Part shown: positions 25,045-33,715 of the stretch, piece after piece
Position numbering within the stretch: the first letter of the stretch is position 1
Layout: every line of letters begins with the position of its first letter
Assembly: GCF_003711105.1 (NCBI RefSeq)
Contig: NZ_CP023865.1
Coordinates: 4,179,001-4,243,000, forward strand
Direction of reading: 5' to 3'
Length of the DNA: 64,000 bases
DNA from: Actinoplanes teichomyceticus ATCC 31121
GTDB lineage: Bacteria; Actinomycetota; Actinomycetes; Mycobacteriales; Micromonosporaceae
Program-made: the position numbers and the translations under genes
Notes under the pieces: generated by a model
What the model was told of the DNA's origin: nothing
The model's database searches: none
What the model saw: only the letters and a program-made list of their open reading frames with translations

Positions 25045-25490
25045 ATGCGCCGGGCGCCCGCCCTCTCCTTCCTGCTCGTCACCGCCTTTGCCGGACATGC
25101 TCGGGCTCGGCCTGATCGTGCCGATCACGCCGGGCCTGCTGGCGCGGCCACCACGGACACCTCCGCCGCGGCGTTCTGGTCCGTCCTGCTCGGCGCGGTG
25201 GACGTACGCCTGCCGTTCCTCGCCGCGGCCGCGCTGTCGTTCGCCAACGCCGGGTACGGCCGGTTCGTGCTGCCCGAGTCGCGTCCCGGCGACCGCACCA
25301 CCGCGCTGACCCTGCGCGCCACGAACCCGGTCACGCGACCGCCGCGGTCCTGCGGCGGCCGCTCTCCGTGCTGCTGGCGGCCGGGGTGCCCGGCTCGGCC
25401 GGCGCCGCGGCAGCCCGGTCCTGGATCTCCGGCCAGGTCGGCGCGGGCGAGCAGGGCAGGGTGCAGGGCGCGCGCTGACCGGGATCGGGA
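25045..25490 (+). pseudogene. Decayed Tet-family MFS transporter
   Basis: Pieces of one MFS protein appear in alternating frames: RAPALSFLLVTAF, then DMLGLGLIVPITPGLL one frame over, then RLPFLAAAALSFANAGYGRFVLPESRPGDR, and after another shift RPLSVLLAAGVPGSAGAAAA and SWISGQVGAGEQGRVQGA. These match in order the start, transmembrane helix 6 with the following loop, and the mid part of tetracycline-type efflux proteins. Helices 2-5 and the last half are missing. Frameshifts plus a large deletion make it non-functional. After it (25495-25570) lies a short array of CCCCCGG/CTCCCGG heptamers. Confidence 0.7.
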
Positions 25491-25644
25491 CGTCGCCTCG
25501 ACCCCCGGCCCTGAGCCCTCGGCTCCCGGCCCCCGGCCCCCGGCCCCCGGCTCCCGGCTCCCGGCGATGACGGTGCCGCGAGCACGTGAGTGACGGCGAC
25601 GCGGGCGCGGCAGCATCGTCGCCGCGCCCGCGTCGTGGCCGGGT

Positions 25645-26040
25645 TCAGCCGCGGGCCCGGCGGGTGCTCCGGGCGTTGGCCTTCTGGATCGCGTCGACCA
25701 GCTCACTCTTGGTCATCCGGGAGCGCCCGCTGATCTCCAGGCGCTTGGCCACGTCCATCAGGTGCTGCTTGCTGGCGTTGGCGTCCACACCGCCGGCGGT
25801 CCGGGCCGCGGTGTCCCGGCCACCGGCCGCCTTGGCGTCGCTCGGGCCGCGCTTGGCCTTCGGCTCCCAGTGGTCGCCGACCTTCTCGAACGAGTGCTTG
25901 ACCGCGGCGAAAGCGGTGCGGTGCGCCCGCTCGCCCTCACCGTACTCGGCCACCGCGGAGTCGTGCGTCTTGACGAACGTGTCCTGCGCCTTCTTCGGCG
26001 ACCGCTTCAACGTGGACGGCATGTCGTCACGTGCGGGCAT
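25645..26040 (-). CDS. ChaB family protein with Rho N-terminal-like domain
   Basis: 131 residues. The N-terminal half is ChaB-like (MPSTLKRSPKKAQDTFVKTHDSAVAEYGEGERAHRTAFAAVKHSFE), and after a charged Ala/Gly linker the C-terminal helix-extended-helix motif (HLMDVAKRLEISGRSRMTKSELVDAIQKAN) resembles the Rho N-terminal/SAP fold that binds nucleic acid. Such proteins are common in actinomycetes, often in stress regulons, but their role is not settled; the old link of ChaB to cation transport is weak. It is 28 bp downstream of the Rieske gene on the same strand, so probably co-transcribed. Confidence 0.87.
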   Translation of the reverse strand: MPARDDMPSTLKRSPKKAQDTFVKTHDSAVAEYGEGERAHRTAFAAVKHSFEKVGDHWEPKAKRGPSDAKAAGGRDTAARTAGGVDANASKQHLMDVAKRLEISGRSRMTKSELVDAIQKANARSTRRARG

Positions 26041-26068
26041 GGTGAACCTCCGATCGGGGGACGGTTGA

Positions 26069-26917
26069 TCAGGGCCGGCGCAGCTCGATCCGGCCGTCGC
26101 GGACCCGGACCGGGATGACCGGCTGGTTGTTGGCGGCCGGGCCGTGCACCACGGCCCCGTCGCTAAGCCGGAACGTGCTGCCGTGCCAGGGGCACACCAC
26201 GCAGGCGTCCCAGCCCTCGCCGGTGACCTCGCCCTCGCCCAGCGGACCGGTCTCGTGCGCGCACCGTTCCACCAGCGCGGACACCCGGTCGGCGATCCGG
26301 TAGAGCAGCACCGGCACGTCCCCGGCCAGCCGGACCACGGTGCGGCCCTCCGGCACCGACGCCAGCGAGCAGACCTCGGTCCACTGCTCCGGCAGGCGGT
26401 CGACGGCCGAGGCGGCGTGGTTGGTCGCGGCGCCCTGCGCGTACGCGAGATGCCCGCCCAGGTAGGCGCCCATCCCGGCCACGCTCAGACCGGCGTAGCC
26501 GAGCGCCTTGCCGCGCGCCGAGCGGCCCCGCAGCCGGGCCACCAGCGACGCGGTGTAGAGGCCGAGCGCCACCACGTTCGCGCCGGCGTGCACCAGGCCG
26601 ACCCGTCGCCGGTCCCGGGTCAGCTGCGACCAGTCGGTCCACCCGGCCGCCACCGCCGGCAGCGTGGACGCGATGCCGACCGAGAGCAGCGTGGTGGCGG
26701 CCCGGCGGCGACCGGGCAGCAGGTCCAGGATCGCGGTGGACACGAACGCGCCGACCGGCATCTGCACCAGCACCGGGTGCAGCGGGTGCCCCAGCCAGGT
26801 ACCGTGCAGCAGGTCGCGCAGCCGCTGCGGGCGGACCGTGGTGGTGACCGCGGACTGCAACCGGTCACTGACCTTGTCCAGCTGTCGAGCTTCTTCCAGG
26901 CGGTTGAGGATCGGCAT
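26069..26917 (-). CDS. DUF2231 membrane protein fused to a Rieske [2Fe-2S] domain
   Basis: 282 residues. Residues 30-170 form a DUF2231 membrane part (LLHGTWLGHPLHPVLVQMPVGAF with its His residues, then four hydrophobic stretches). Residues 185-282 form a Rieske domain with the cluster ligands ERCAHETG and CVVCPWHGSTF (Cys-X-His ... Cys-XX-His). The arrangement suggests a membrane redox protein whose electron partner is unknown. The gene is divergent from the STAS gene and precedes the chaB-like gene. Confidence 0.88.
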   Translation of the reverse strand: MPILNRLEEARQLDKVSDRLQSAVTTTVRPQRLRDLLHGTWLGHPLHPVLVQMPVGAFVSTAILDLLPGRRRAATTLLSVGIASTLPAVAAGWTDWSQLTRDRRRVGLVHAGANVVALGLYTASLVARLRGRSARGKALGYAGLSVAGMGAYLGGHLAYAQGAATNHAASAVDRLPEQWTEVCSLASVPEGRTVVRLAGDVPVLLYRIADRVSALVERCAHETGPLGEGEVTGEGWDACVVCPWHGSTFRLSDGAVVHGPAANNQPVIPVRVRDGRIELRRP

Positions 26918-27068
26918 GCCGACCCGATTTCCCTGCCACGGTCAGCCGAAACGCCGACCCCGTGCGGATTGGCCTCACCACGGCTAGGGTGACAAGTCCA
27001 CGCGATCGGCCCGCACGGGTCATCATCAGCGAGGAAACTCAGGCGCCGCCTCTCTCGGGAGGAAACAC

Positions 27069-27413
27069 ATGACGGGCTCGTTCGCGGTGACCAAGCACGC
27101 CGAGGGCGCGGGCGTCATCCGCCTCGCCGTGCGCGGCGAGATCGACGACGAGGTCAGCGACGCCCTCGCCGGGATCGTCGCCAACGCCGCCGCCCAGCCG
27201 GGCGTGACCGCCCTGGTCATCGACCTGGAGAAGGTGCGCTTCCTGGCCGCCGCCGGGATCAGCGCGCTGCTGGAGGGCCGCGCCGCGACGCTCCAGCACG
27301 GCTGCTCCTACCAGGTGGTCAACGCCCGCGGCGTGGTGCACGGCGTGCTGGCCACCACCGGCTTGCTCAGCCTGTTCCAGACCACGATCCGCCGCACCGC
27401 GGCGCACCGTTAG
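27069..27413 (+). CDS. STAS domain protein (anti-sigma factor antagonist type)
   Basis: 114 residues with GGGAGGAAACAC just before the ATG. It is a single STAS domain: VIRLAVRGEIDDEVSDALAG then ALVIDLEKVRFLAAAGISALLEGRA. In SpoIIAA/RsbV proteins the phosphorylatable residue is a Ser in the DxxxVxFLDSSG loop; here the loop reads VRFLAAAGISAL, so the usual Ser is Ala and phospho-switching may be lost or moved. It may regulate an RsbW-type kinase such as the fusion protein at 28375-29175. Confidence 0.85.
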   Translation: MTGSFAVTKHAEGAGVIRLAVRGEIDDEVSDALAGIVANAAAQPGVTALVIDLEKVRFLAAAGISALLEGRAATLQHGCSYQVVNARGVVHGVLATTGLLSLFQTTIRRTAAHR

Positions 27414-27668
27414 GGCCGATCCCTTCCCGGTACGATCGCGTGGCCCCGCCCGCAGGCCGGCCGGCCGCGCCCCGTGCGGGTGCGGCGCGAGGTCCGACGC
27501 GGGCACGACCCCGGCCGCGCAGCCCGGTCCGGGGCCGGGCCAGGCGATCCCGCTGATCGGCCGGGCGGGATGCCGGCCCGGCATCGATCGACACGCGTGC
27601 CGCGCAACGGGCCGTGCGCGTCGGTGATGTCCGGCATGGGCTCCGCCGGAACCGGCGCGCCCCGCCCG

Positions 27669-28079
27669 TCACGGCTTTCGCTCGTAGATCGAGGTCAGCA
27701 CCAGGATCCCGGCCAGCACGACGAGCATCGGCCAGAACAGGCCCACCGGCAGCCACGGCACCGCCAGGCGCAGCAGCAGCACGCCGCCCAGCACAACCAG
27801 CGCCAGCGCGAGATACCACGAGACCAGGCCGAGCGACAGCCGTGGTCGCGCGGGCTCGTCGATGTCGTCGGGTATGAGGACCCAGGCGACCACGTACGCC
27901 AGCAGGCCGACTCCGCTGGCCAGGGCCAGGGCCGCCGCGACGATCCGCAACAGCAGCGGGTCGACCTCGAAGTGACGGCCGAGACCGCCGCACACACCGC
28001 CGATCACCCGGTCGGCACGGCTGCGGCGCAGGGTCCGCGCCGGGAACACCGGCGGGGTGGGTATGGATGGCGTTGTCAT
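27669..28079 (-). CDS. PspC domain membrane protein
   Basis: 136 residues from ATG 28079 (GTG 28088 is the longer alternative; a GGGGG run lies upstream). The PspC domain is clear: TLRRSRADRVIGGVCGGLGRHFEVDPLLLRIVAAAL, followed by one membrane helix and AWVLIPDD. Two more hydrophobic stretches follow. PspC-type proteins sense envelope stress with PspA-like partners; no pspA is nearby. The start overlaps a perfect 14-bp palindrome (28073-28086). Confidence 0.88.
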   Translation of the reverse strand: MTTPSIPTPPVFPARTLRRSRADRVIGGVCGGLGRHFEVDPLLLRIVAAALALASGVGLLAYVVAWVLIPDDIDEPARPRLSLGLVSWYLALALVVLGGVLLLRLAVPWLPVGLFWPMLVVLAGILVLTSIYERKP

Positions 28080-28086
28080 GACAACC
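28073..28086. promoter_or_regulatory. 14-bp palindrome over the pspC-like start codon
   Basis: GTTGTCATGACAAC is perfectly self-complementary and contains the ATG. It could be an operator or a start-site hairpin that limits translation; symmetry alone supports it. Confidence 0.3.
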
Positions 28087-28374
28087 ACCCCCTACCGTCC
28101 AGGATGCCCGGGCCGGCTGGCGGACGTCAGGGCTATCGGCCCGGTGAGCGGGAATTTCCGGTCCCGGATCCGGGCCCGCGCGACGGCCGCGGCCAGCCGG
28201 GGCGCGACCGGCCGGAGCGGAACCGGCCGGGGCAGGACTACCGGAGCGAGACTGGTCGGGGCGGGGCGGGACCGGCCGGGACAGGAGCGGCCGGGGAGTC
28301 GTGCCGGGGCCGCACGGGGCTCGGCCGTGCGGCTGCGGGCGGGGCCACGAGGTCGTACCGGGGATGAAGCGGTC

Positions 28375-29175
28375 TCAGGCCGGCCCGCCGGGCCGGGTCA
28401 GGGCGGCCCAGACCACCTTGCCGCCCTCGATCGGGACGGCGCCCCAGCGCCGGGAGAACTGGTCGACCAGCAGCAGGCCGCGCGGCGCGGACGGGTCGAC
28501 GGAGAAGACCGACGGGTCCAGGGCGCAGGCGGACGGGTCCGGGAAGAGAGCGGACGGGTCGAAGGGGAACCCCGTGCGGGTACGCGGCAGCGTCCCCGAC
28601 CCGTCGCGGACCGCGATGATCAGGTGCCGGCGGCCCAGCGAGAGCCGCAGGTCGATCATGGTCCCGGCGTGCACGGCGGCGTTGGTGACCAGCTCGCCCG
28701 TGATCAGCCGGGCCGGGTCGGTCAGGCCGCCCAGCCGCCAGTGCGCGCAGGCCTCGCCGGCCAGGCGGCGGGCGTAGGCGGCCGCTCCGGAGACCGGCAG
28801 CAGGGTGTCCGCCATCGACGGCCGCCGGTCGCAGGGCTCGGCGGCCAGGGCCTCGGCCGTGCTGGACAGCACCGGCACCTGCCCGTAGCGGCCCGAGGCG
28901 AACCACTCGGCCACCTGGTCGCAGGACGTGCTCAGCAGCAGCGGGGTGCCCGGCCAGACGGCGGCCTGGCGAGCCACGGCGCTGAAGACGCCCAGCGCCG
29001 GTGGCTCGCGCACCTGCAGGCCGGTCAGCTCGGCGATCACCGCGTCCGGGCGTTCGACCAGGCAGGTGAGCAGGGCGGCGCGCACCTCACCGACGGTCGC
29101 CGCGGACAGGTCGCCGCTGAGCCGCACCAGCGTCCTGGTGCCGACCTGGCTGACCGCGCTGCTTATCCCCGGCAT
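28375..29175 (-). CDS. STAS - RsbW-like ATPase fusion (anti-sigma regulator)
   Basis: 266 residues from ATG 29175. Residues 1-105 form a STAS-like domain (TRTLVRLSGDLSAATVGEVRAAL, AVIAELTGLQVREPPALGVF). Residues 130-266 form a GHKL ATPase of the RsbW type, with the N box ITGELVTNAAVHAGTMIDLRLS and G1 box VRDGSGTLP. Between G1 and the last motif (GLLLVDQFSRRWG) there is an insert of about 30 residues with four DPS repeats (DPSALFPDPSACALDPSVF). RsbW kinases bind sigma factors and phosphorylate STAS antagonists, so this looks like a partner-switch protein carrying both halves. The upstream gap to the divergent gene (29176-29328) is less GC-rich and probably holds both promoters. Confidence 0.8.
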   Translation of the reverse strand: MPGISSAVSQVGTRTLVRLSGDLSAATVGEVRAALLTCLVERPDAVIAELTGLQVREPPALGVFSAVARQAAVWPGTPLLLSTSCDQVAEWFASGRYGQVPVLSSTAEALAAEPCDRRPSMADTLLPVSGAAAYARRLAGEACAHWRLGGLTDPARLITGELVTNAAVHAGTMIDLRLSLGRRHLIIAVRDGSGTLPRTRTGFPFDPSALFPDPSACALDPSVFSVDPSAPRGLLLVDQFSRRWGAVPIEGGKVVWAALTRPGGPA

Positions 29176-29328
29176 TTGGTCATTCTTGCCCTGTGTCCCG
29201 GCGAATCCAACATAAGATTTGCCACCTGTCTGGCTGCTATTCCGCAGTATGCCCACGGGAACCGGTTTCCACGCGCACGCCGTCGCACACGGCGCGGCCG
29301 CGGTGCGCCGCGCCGGAGGCGAGGTCCG

Positions 29329-30627
29329 ATGAAGCTGCCCCGCGAGATCGCCGGTGGCGACTCCGCCTGGGCGCTGGCCGTCGCGCTCGCGCGGTTCCTG
29401 CACGGGCGGGACACTCCCCCGCCCGGCCGGGCCGCCCGGCACGCGCTGGCCGCCGCGGCCGCCCGGCTGCCCCAACCGCTGCGGCAGGCGGCCTGCGGCG
29501 TGCTGAGCGGCGCCGGGGGCGGTCCGCCGGAGCGGATGGCGACCCTGGACGTGGAGGCGCTCTACACCCGGATCGCCGCGGCCTATCCGCGCCGCCGGCA
29601 TCCGGCCGTGGTGATCGGCTCCGCGTCCGGCGCGCTCGTCCACCTGTGTGCCGCCCTGGGCGTGCCGTGGCTGCCGCAGACCGTGGCGCTGCCGGTACGG
29701 CACCGCGACGGCCCGCCGGACGGCCCGCACGCCGTCGACCGCGCCGCCCGCGACCTGCTGGACCGCCACCCGGACCTGGTCCTGCTGCAGGGGCCCGACC
29801 CGGGGCGGGGGACATCGTGCTTCCGCATCCGGCGCACCCGTCTGGGCGCCGGCTACCGGCGCCTGCTCATCGACCGTCTCCCGCCCGGCGGCACCATCGT
29901 GCTCGCCGAGTGTGGGCAGCGCTGGCCGGTCCGCACCCTCGGTGACCGGCACCGGTACCAGCTCGGCGCGCCCGGGCGCCCGCAACCGGCCGATCCGTGG
30001 CCTCGCGGGGCGGACGACGCGCCGGAGGGCGAGTGGGGTTTCGAGGCGGAGCTGGAGGAGGACGTACGGCGGTTCGCCGACCGGCACGGGTTCCGGGTGC
30101 GGCGGCTCGACTTCGACGGCCCGGAGGACCTCAGCGCCCCGGTCGCCGACCTGTACCGCTGGTGGCACCGTCGGCGCGGGCTCCCGGCGAACCGGCTGAT
30201 CGTGGACTCGTTCACGCTGCTGGACCCGTGGTGGACGCTGCGTACCGGCAGCGCGCCGTACTGGACGCTCGGGCCGGTCCCGGAGTCGCTGGCCGGGCTC
30301 GACCGCTATCTGGACGCCACCGGGCCGTGGGACCACCTGCTGCTCGCCGCGTTCAGCCACGGCGTGCCCGGCCCCGGCGCGGTCACCGCCGAGCGGTGGT
30401 GCGAGGTGCTGTGCCGGGCCCGGCTGCACGGCGCGTTCGCCGGTGTGTCGCCGCACCGCTACCCGAGCGACCCGATGACGCCGTGGCACTTCGGCCGGGC
30501 GCTGCGGGAGATCCCGGAACGGCATCCGATGCCGGCGCCGCTGACCCTGGACACCGTCGCCGCTTTCCTCACCGACCATGCCGCGCGGTACCCGCGGGTG
30601 CGCCTGGAGGCGGCCACGGTTCGCTGA
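29329..30627 (+). CDS. Conserved hypothetical protein, 432 aa
   Basis: Starts at ATG 29329 after GGAGGCGAGG. The sequence is soluble-looking with no membrane segment. It contains an N-terminal helical part, HPAVVIGSASGALVHLCAALG around residue 90, a segment RLPPGGTIVLAECGQRWPVRTL in the middle, and WWHRRRGLPANRLIVDSFTLLDPWW towards the end. These suggest a globular enzyme or ligand-binding protein, but I recognise no family. It is followed 24 bp later by the LLM oxidoreductase on the same strand, so the two may be co-transcribed. The upstream frame extending left to 28057 is non-coding shadow. Confidence 0.7.
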   Translation: MKLPREIAGGDSAWALAVALARFLHGRDTPPPGRAARHALAAAAARLPQPLRQAACGVLSGAGGGPPERMATLDVEALYTRIAAAYPRRRHPAVVIGSASGALVHLCAALGVPWLPQTVALPVRHRDGPPDGPHAVDRAARDLLDRHPDLVLLQGPDPGRGTSCFRIRRTRLGAGYRRLLIDRLPPGGTIVLAECGQRWPVRTLGDRHRYQLGAPGRPQPADPWPRGADDAPEGEWGFEAELEEDVRRFADRHGFRVRRLDFDGPEDLSAPVADLYRWWHRRRGLPANRLIVDSFTLLDPWWTLRTGSAPYWTLGPVPESLAGLDRYLDATGPWDHLLLAAFSHGVPGPGAVTAERWCEVLCRARLHGAFAGVSPHRYPSDPMTPWHFGRALREIPERHPMPAPLTLDTVAAFLTDHAARYPRVRLEAATVR

Positions 30628-30651
30628 TCGCGGAGTGGGTATCCGGCCGGT

Positions 30652-31590
30652 ATGCGAATCGGATACTTCCTGTCCTGTGAGGAATACTCCCCCGCCCAGC
30701 TCATCGAGCAGGCGAAGCTGGCGCAGGACGCCGGCTTCCAGGGGCTGTGGATCTCCGACCACTATCACCCGTGGAACGACGCGCAGGGCCAGAGCCCCTT
30801 CGTGTGGTCGATCCTCGGGGCCCTCAGCCAGGTCGTCACCATCCCGGTCACCACCGCGGTGACCTGCCCGATCCTGCGTATCCACCCGGCCGTGGTGGCG
30901 CAGGCGGCGGCGACCAGCGCGGTGCTGCACGACGGCCGGTTCGTGCTGGGCGTGGGCACCGGGGAGGCGCTCAACGAGCACATCACCGGGGAGCGGTGGC
31001 CGTTCGCCGACGAGCGCCTGGAGATGCTCGAGGAGGCCGTCGAGGTGATGCGCGAGCTGTGGAAGGGCGGCTTCGTCACCCACCACGGCAAGCACTACCG
31101 GGTGGACCAGGCCCGGCTCTACACGCTGCCGCAGACGCCGCCGAAGGTGTACGTGTCGGCCTTCGGCCCGAAGGCGCTCCAGGTCGCCGGGCGGATCGGC
31201 GACGGCTACGTCTCCACCATGCCGGACGGCGACCTGCTCCAGCAGTTCCGGGACGCGGGCGGGGCCGGCAAGCCGGCGCAGGGCGGTTTCAAGGGTTGCT
31301 GGGCGCCGACCGAGGAGCAGGGCGTGGAGATCGCGCACCGGCTGTGGGCGAACGCCGGCGTCCCCGGTGAGCTGTCCCAGGTGCTGCCGTCGCCGCGGCA
31401 CTTCGAGCAGGCCAGCCAGCTGGTCACCCCGGACGCGATCCGCGAGGCGATCGTCTGCGGGCCGGAGCCGGCCGGGCACGCCGCCCAGCTCAAGGCCTAC
31501 GAGCAGGCCGGGTTCGACGAGGTGTACGTGGCGAACATCGGCCCGAACTACGCCGAGTTCATCGACATGTACCGCCGCGAGTTCCTCTGA
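30652..31590 (+). CDS. LLM-class F420-dependent oxidoreductase
   Basis: 312 residues of a luciferase-like TIM barrel: MRIGYFLSCEEYSPAQLIEQAKLAQDAGFQGLWISDHYHPW at the N terminus, VTTAVTCPILRIHPAVVAQAAAT, FVLGVGTGEALNEHITGERWP and VYVSAFGPKALQVAGRIGDGYV. This pattern is closest to F420-dependent glucose-6-phosphate dehydrogenase-like enzymes and the related TIGR03557-type group. It should pass hydride to or from coenzyme F420 in the cytoplasm; the substrate is not predictable. The ATG at 30652 is 25 bp after the previous stop. Confidence 0.88.
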   Translation: MRIGYFLSCEEYSPAQLIEQAKLAQDAGFQGLWISDHYHPWNDAQGQSPFVWSILGALSQVVTIPVTTAVTCPILRIHPAVVAQAAATSAVLHDGRFVLGVGTGEALNEHITGERWPFADERLEMLEEAVEVMRELWKGGFVTHHGKHYRVDQARLYTLPQTPPKVYVSAFGPKALQVAGRIGDGYVSTMPDGDLLQQFRDAGGAGKPAQGGFKGCWAPTEEQGVEIAHRLWANAGVPGELSQVLPSPRHFEQASQLVTPDAIREAIVCGPEPAGHAAQLKAYEQAGFDEVYVANIGPNYAEFIDMYRREFL

Positions 31591-31784
31591 TCGGGCGGGA
31601 CCGCCGGGAGCGGGGGGCTGCGCGACGTGCCGGGGTCCGGACGCGCCCGCGCGGCGGGGGCCGCTCCGGCCGTCCGGGCACTGCGGACCGGCCGCCCTGG
31701 CCGCCCCGGCACGGCTGACCGGCCGCCCCGGCTGCTCCTGCCGTCCGGCACGGATCGGCGGGGAGAAGCCGGCACGGCCGCCGG

Positions 31785-32573
31785 TCAGTTCTGTGTCGCG
31801 GCGAAGGCGATCAGGCCGAACAGGACGATCGGGATCATGATCCCGATCCAGGTCATCGGGCGTTCCAGCAGGCGGGGGCCGGGGTCCATCGGCGGTCGGC
31901 TGGGCGCGTACGGGTTGGGCTGGGGTGTCGCCAGCTTGGCCACGCGACCGCGCCGGATCAGATTCATCAGCACGGTGAACGGCGTGATGATGAACGAGCC
32001 GTAGCCGTACCAGCCCTGGACCAGCGTGCGCGAGGTCATGTGCCGGAAGACGCCGAGCCCGCAGTCGCGGCAGAACGGGCCCTCGTTGCTGAGGAACCGC
32101 ATGATGACCACCATGCCCTGGTGTCCCCGGAACGTCGCCCGGGCGGCCGGGACCGAGCCGCAGAAGCGGCAGGCCAGCATCCCCTGCGGCGGGTGGCCGG
32201 GCTGTGCCGCCGGATATCCGGCCACCGCCGGGTCCGGCTGAGCCGAGTACGGCGCCGGCAGCTCGTGCCCGACCGGCGCGCCGTGGGCGGCCGGACCGGC
32301 GTACTGGCCCGGCGCGGCGTAGCCCGGCTGCCCGCCCGGCGCGGGCTGACCGGCCGGAACCGGCTGACCCGCGGTCGCGGGCGGACCGCCCGGCGCGGGG
32401 TGGCCGCCCGGCGCGGGGTAACCCGTCGGCGCGGGGTAACCGGCCGGCGCGGGGTAGCCGGTCGGCTGCTGGCCGGGGTGTGCCGACCCGGGATGGGCGC
32501 CGAGAGCGGGGTATCCGCCCGGGGCGGGGGCGGCGGGCGCGCCGCCCCACGGGGCGGGCTGCGGGTGGGACAT
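31785..32573 (-). CDS. Pro-rich membrane protein with a CxxC pair
   Basis: 262 residues. The first 130 are a low-complexity Pro/Gly/Ala/Tyr region with GYPAP-type repeats. Then come two cysteine pairs (LACRFCGSVPA and GPFCRDCGLGVFRHMT), which look like a zinc ribbon, a hydrophobic YGSFIITPFTVLMNLI segment, and a C-terminal membrane helix (WIGIMIPIVLFGLIAFAA). This architecture is frequent in actinobacteria, where the Pro-rich tail is cytoplasmic. Function unknown. The ATG at 32573 has GAGG upstream. Confidence 0.82.
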   Translation of the reverse strand: MSHPQPAPWGGAPAAPAPGGYPALGAHPGSAHPGQQPTGYPAPAGYPAPTGYPAPGGHPAPGGPPATAGQPVPAGQPAPGGQPGYAAPGQYAGPAAHGAPVGHELPAPYSAQPDPAVAGYPAAQPGHPPQGMLACRFCGSVPAARATFRGHQGMVVIMRFLSNEGPFCRDCGLGVFRHMTSRTLVQGWYGYGSFIITPFTVLMNLIRRGRVAKLATPQPNPYAPSRPPMDPGPRLLERPMTWIGIMIPIVLFGLIAFAATQN

Positions 32574-32674
32574 CAGCACCTCGTGACCTGAGAAGAACCT
32601 GTGAGCGCGTCAGGGTACTAGTCGATCAATAGGTGCCGCTGTCCCGGCCGCCTGGCGACACCGGCGGCGACGGA

Positions 32675-33715
32675 TCAGGTGGCCGGGCGCCGCAACCAGG
32701 CGGCGAGCAGGTCCACGGTACGCAGGCCGGCGTCGGTGAACGGCTCGTTCAGGGTGCCGTGGGGGGCGCCCGGCAGCAGGTGCACGCTCGTACTCACCCC
32801 GGCGGCGCGCAGCTGCTCGGCATACAGCTCGCCGGAGCGGCGCAGGGTGTCCGCCTCGCAGTTGACGATCAGCGTGGGCGGGGTGCCGACCAGGTCGCCG
32901 AGGCCGGGGAACGCGTACGGATCGGCCGGCCCGGCCGCCCCCGCGTAGTGCGCGCTCAGGTCCCGCACCCACGCCGGGGAGAAGTACACCGCGCCCGGCC
33001 GGTCACGGATGGCCGCCAGCGCGGCGGCGTCCCACCCGGAGATCTCCGGGTGCAGCACCGGGTAGGCGAGCACCACCGACGCCGGCGGGCGGCCCTCGCC
33101 GTCGCGCAGCCGCTTGGCCACCCCGGCGGCCAGGTTGCCGCCCGCGCTGGCCCCGCCCAGATGCATCCGGGCGGCCGGCACGCCGAGCAGGTCCGGCTGG
33201 CTGACCGCCCACCGCCAGCCGGTGAGCACGTCGTCGGACGGCGCCGGGTAGCAGACGCCGTGCAGCGCCTTGCGGTAGTCCAGCGACAGCACCGGGATGC
33301 CGCGCGCGGCCAGACTCAGCCCGGTCCAGTGCGCCTCCGCCATCCGCAGTGTGCCCTGCACGAACGCGCCGCCGTGCACCCAGACCAGCGCCGCCTCGGG
33401 GTCGCCGCCGGGCAGCCGGTAGAGGCGGGCCGGGACGCCCTCGATCGCCGGCTCGCTGACCTCGACGGCGGCCAGTTCGGGGAACCGCGCGAGCAGCTCG
33501 GCATGGGTCGGGCCGGGGTCCGGCATCGCGCCGGCGACCTCCAGCATCCGGACGAACTCCGCCACCGGCGGCAGCTCGCCCGCGGTCGCGCCGTTCAGCA
33601 CGGCGCGCTGGACCGGGCGCGGCAGGGTGCGCAGGGCCCTCATCGCGTACCCGAGGAGGGTGGCCCGGGCCCGCGCCTGGCGCGGCACCGTGCCGCTGAG
33701 CTGGGTGTTGGTCAT
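32675..33715 (-). CDS. Alpha/beta hydrolase (hormone-sensitive-lipase-like)
   Basis: 346 residues from ATG 33715. The HSL-family oxyanion motif ALVWVHGGAFVQG, nucleophile motif LGGASAGGNLAAG, an acid around GPADPYAFPG and the final His in LPGAPHGTLNEPF are all in order. Such enzymes hydrolyse small esters. It is monocistronic on the minus strand, and the divergent selO gene starts 330 bp away across a repeat region. Longer frames to 34654 are shadows of selO. Confidence 0.9.
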   Translation of the reverse strand: MTNTQLSGTVPRQARARATLLGYAMRALRTLPRPVQRAVLNGATAGELPPVAEFVRMLEVAGAMPDPGPTHAELLARFPELAAVEVSEPAIEGVPARLYRLPGGDPEAALVWVHGGAFVQGTLRMAEAHWTGLSLAARGIPVLSLDYRKALHGVCYPAPSDDVLTGWRWAVSQPDLLGVPAARMHLGGASAGGNLAAGVAKRLRDGEGRPPASVVLAYPVLHPEISGWDAAALAAIRDRPGAVYFSPAWVRDLSAHYAGAAGPADPYAFPGLGDLVGTPPTLIVNCEADTLRRSGELYAEQLRAAGVSTSVHLLPGAPHGTLNEPFTDAGLRTVDLLAAWLRRPAT

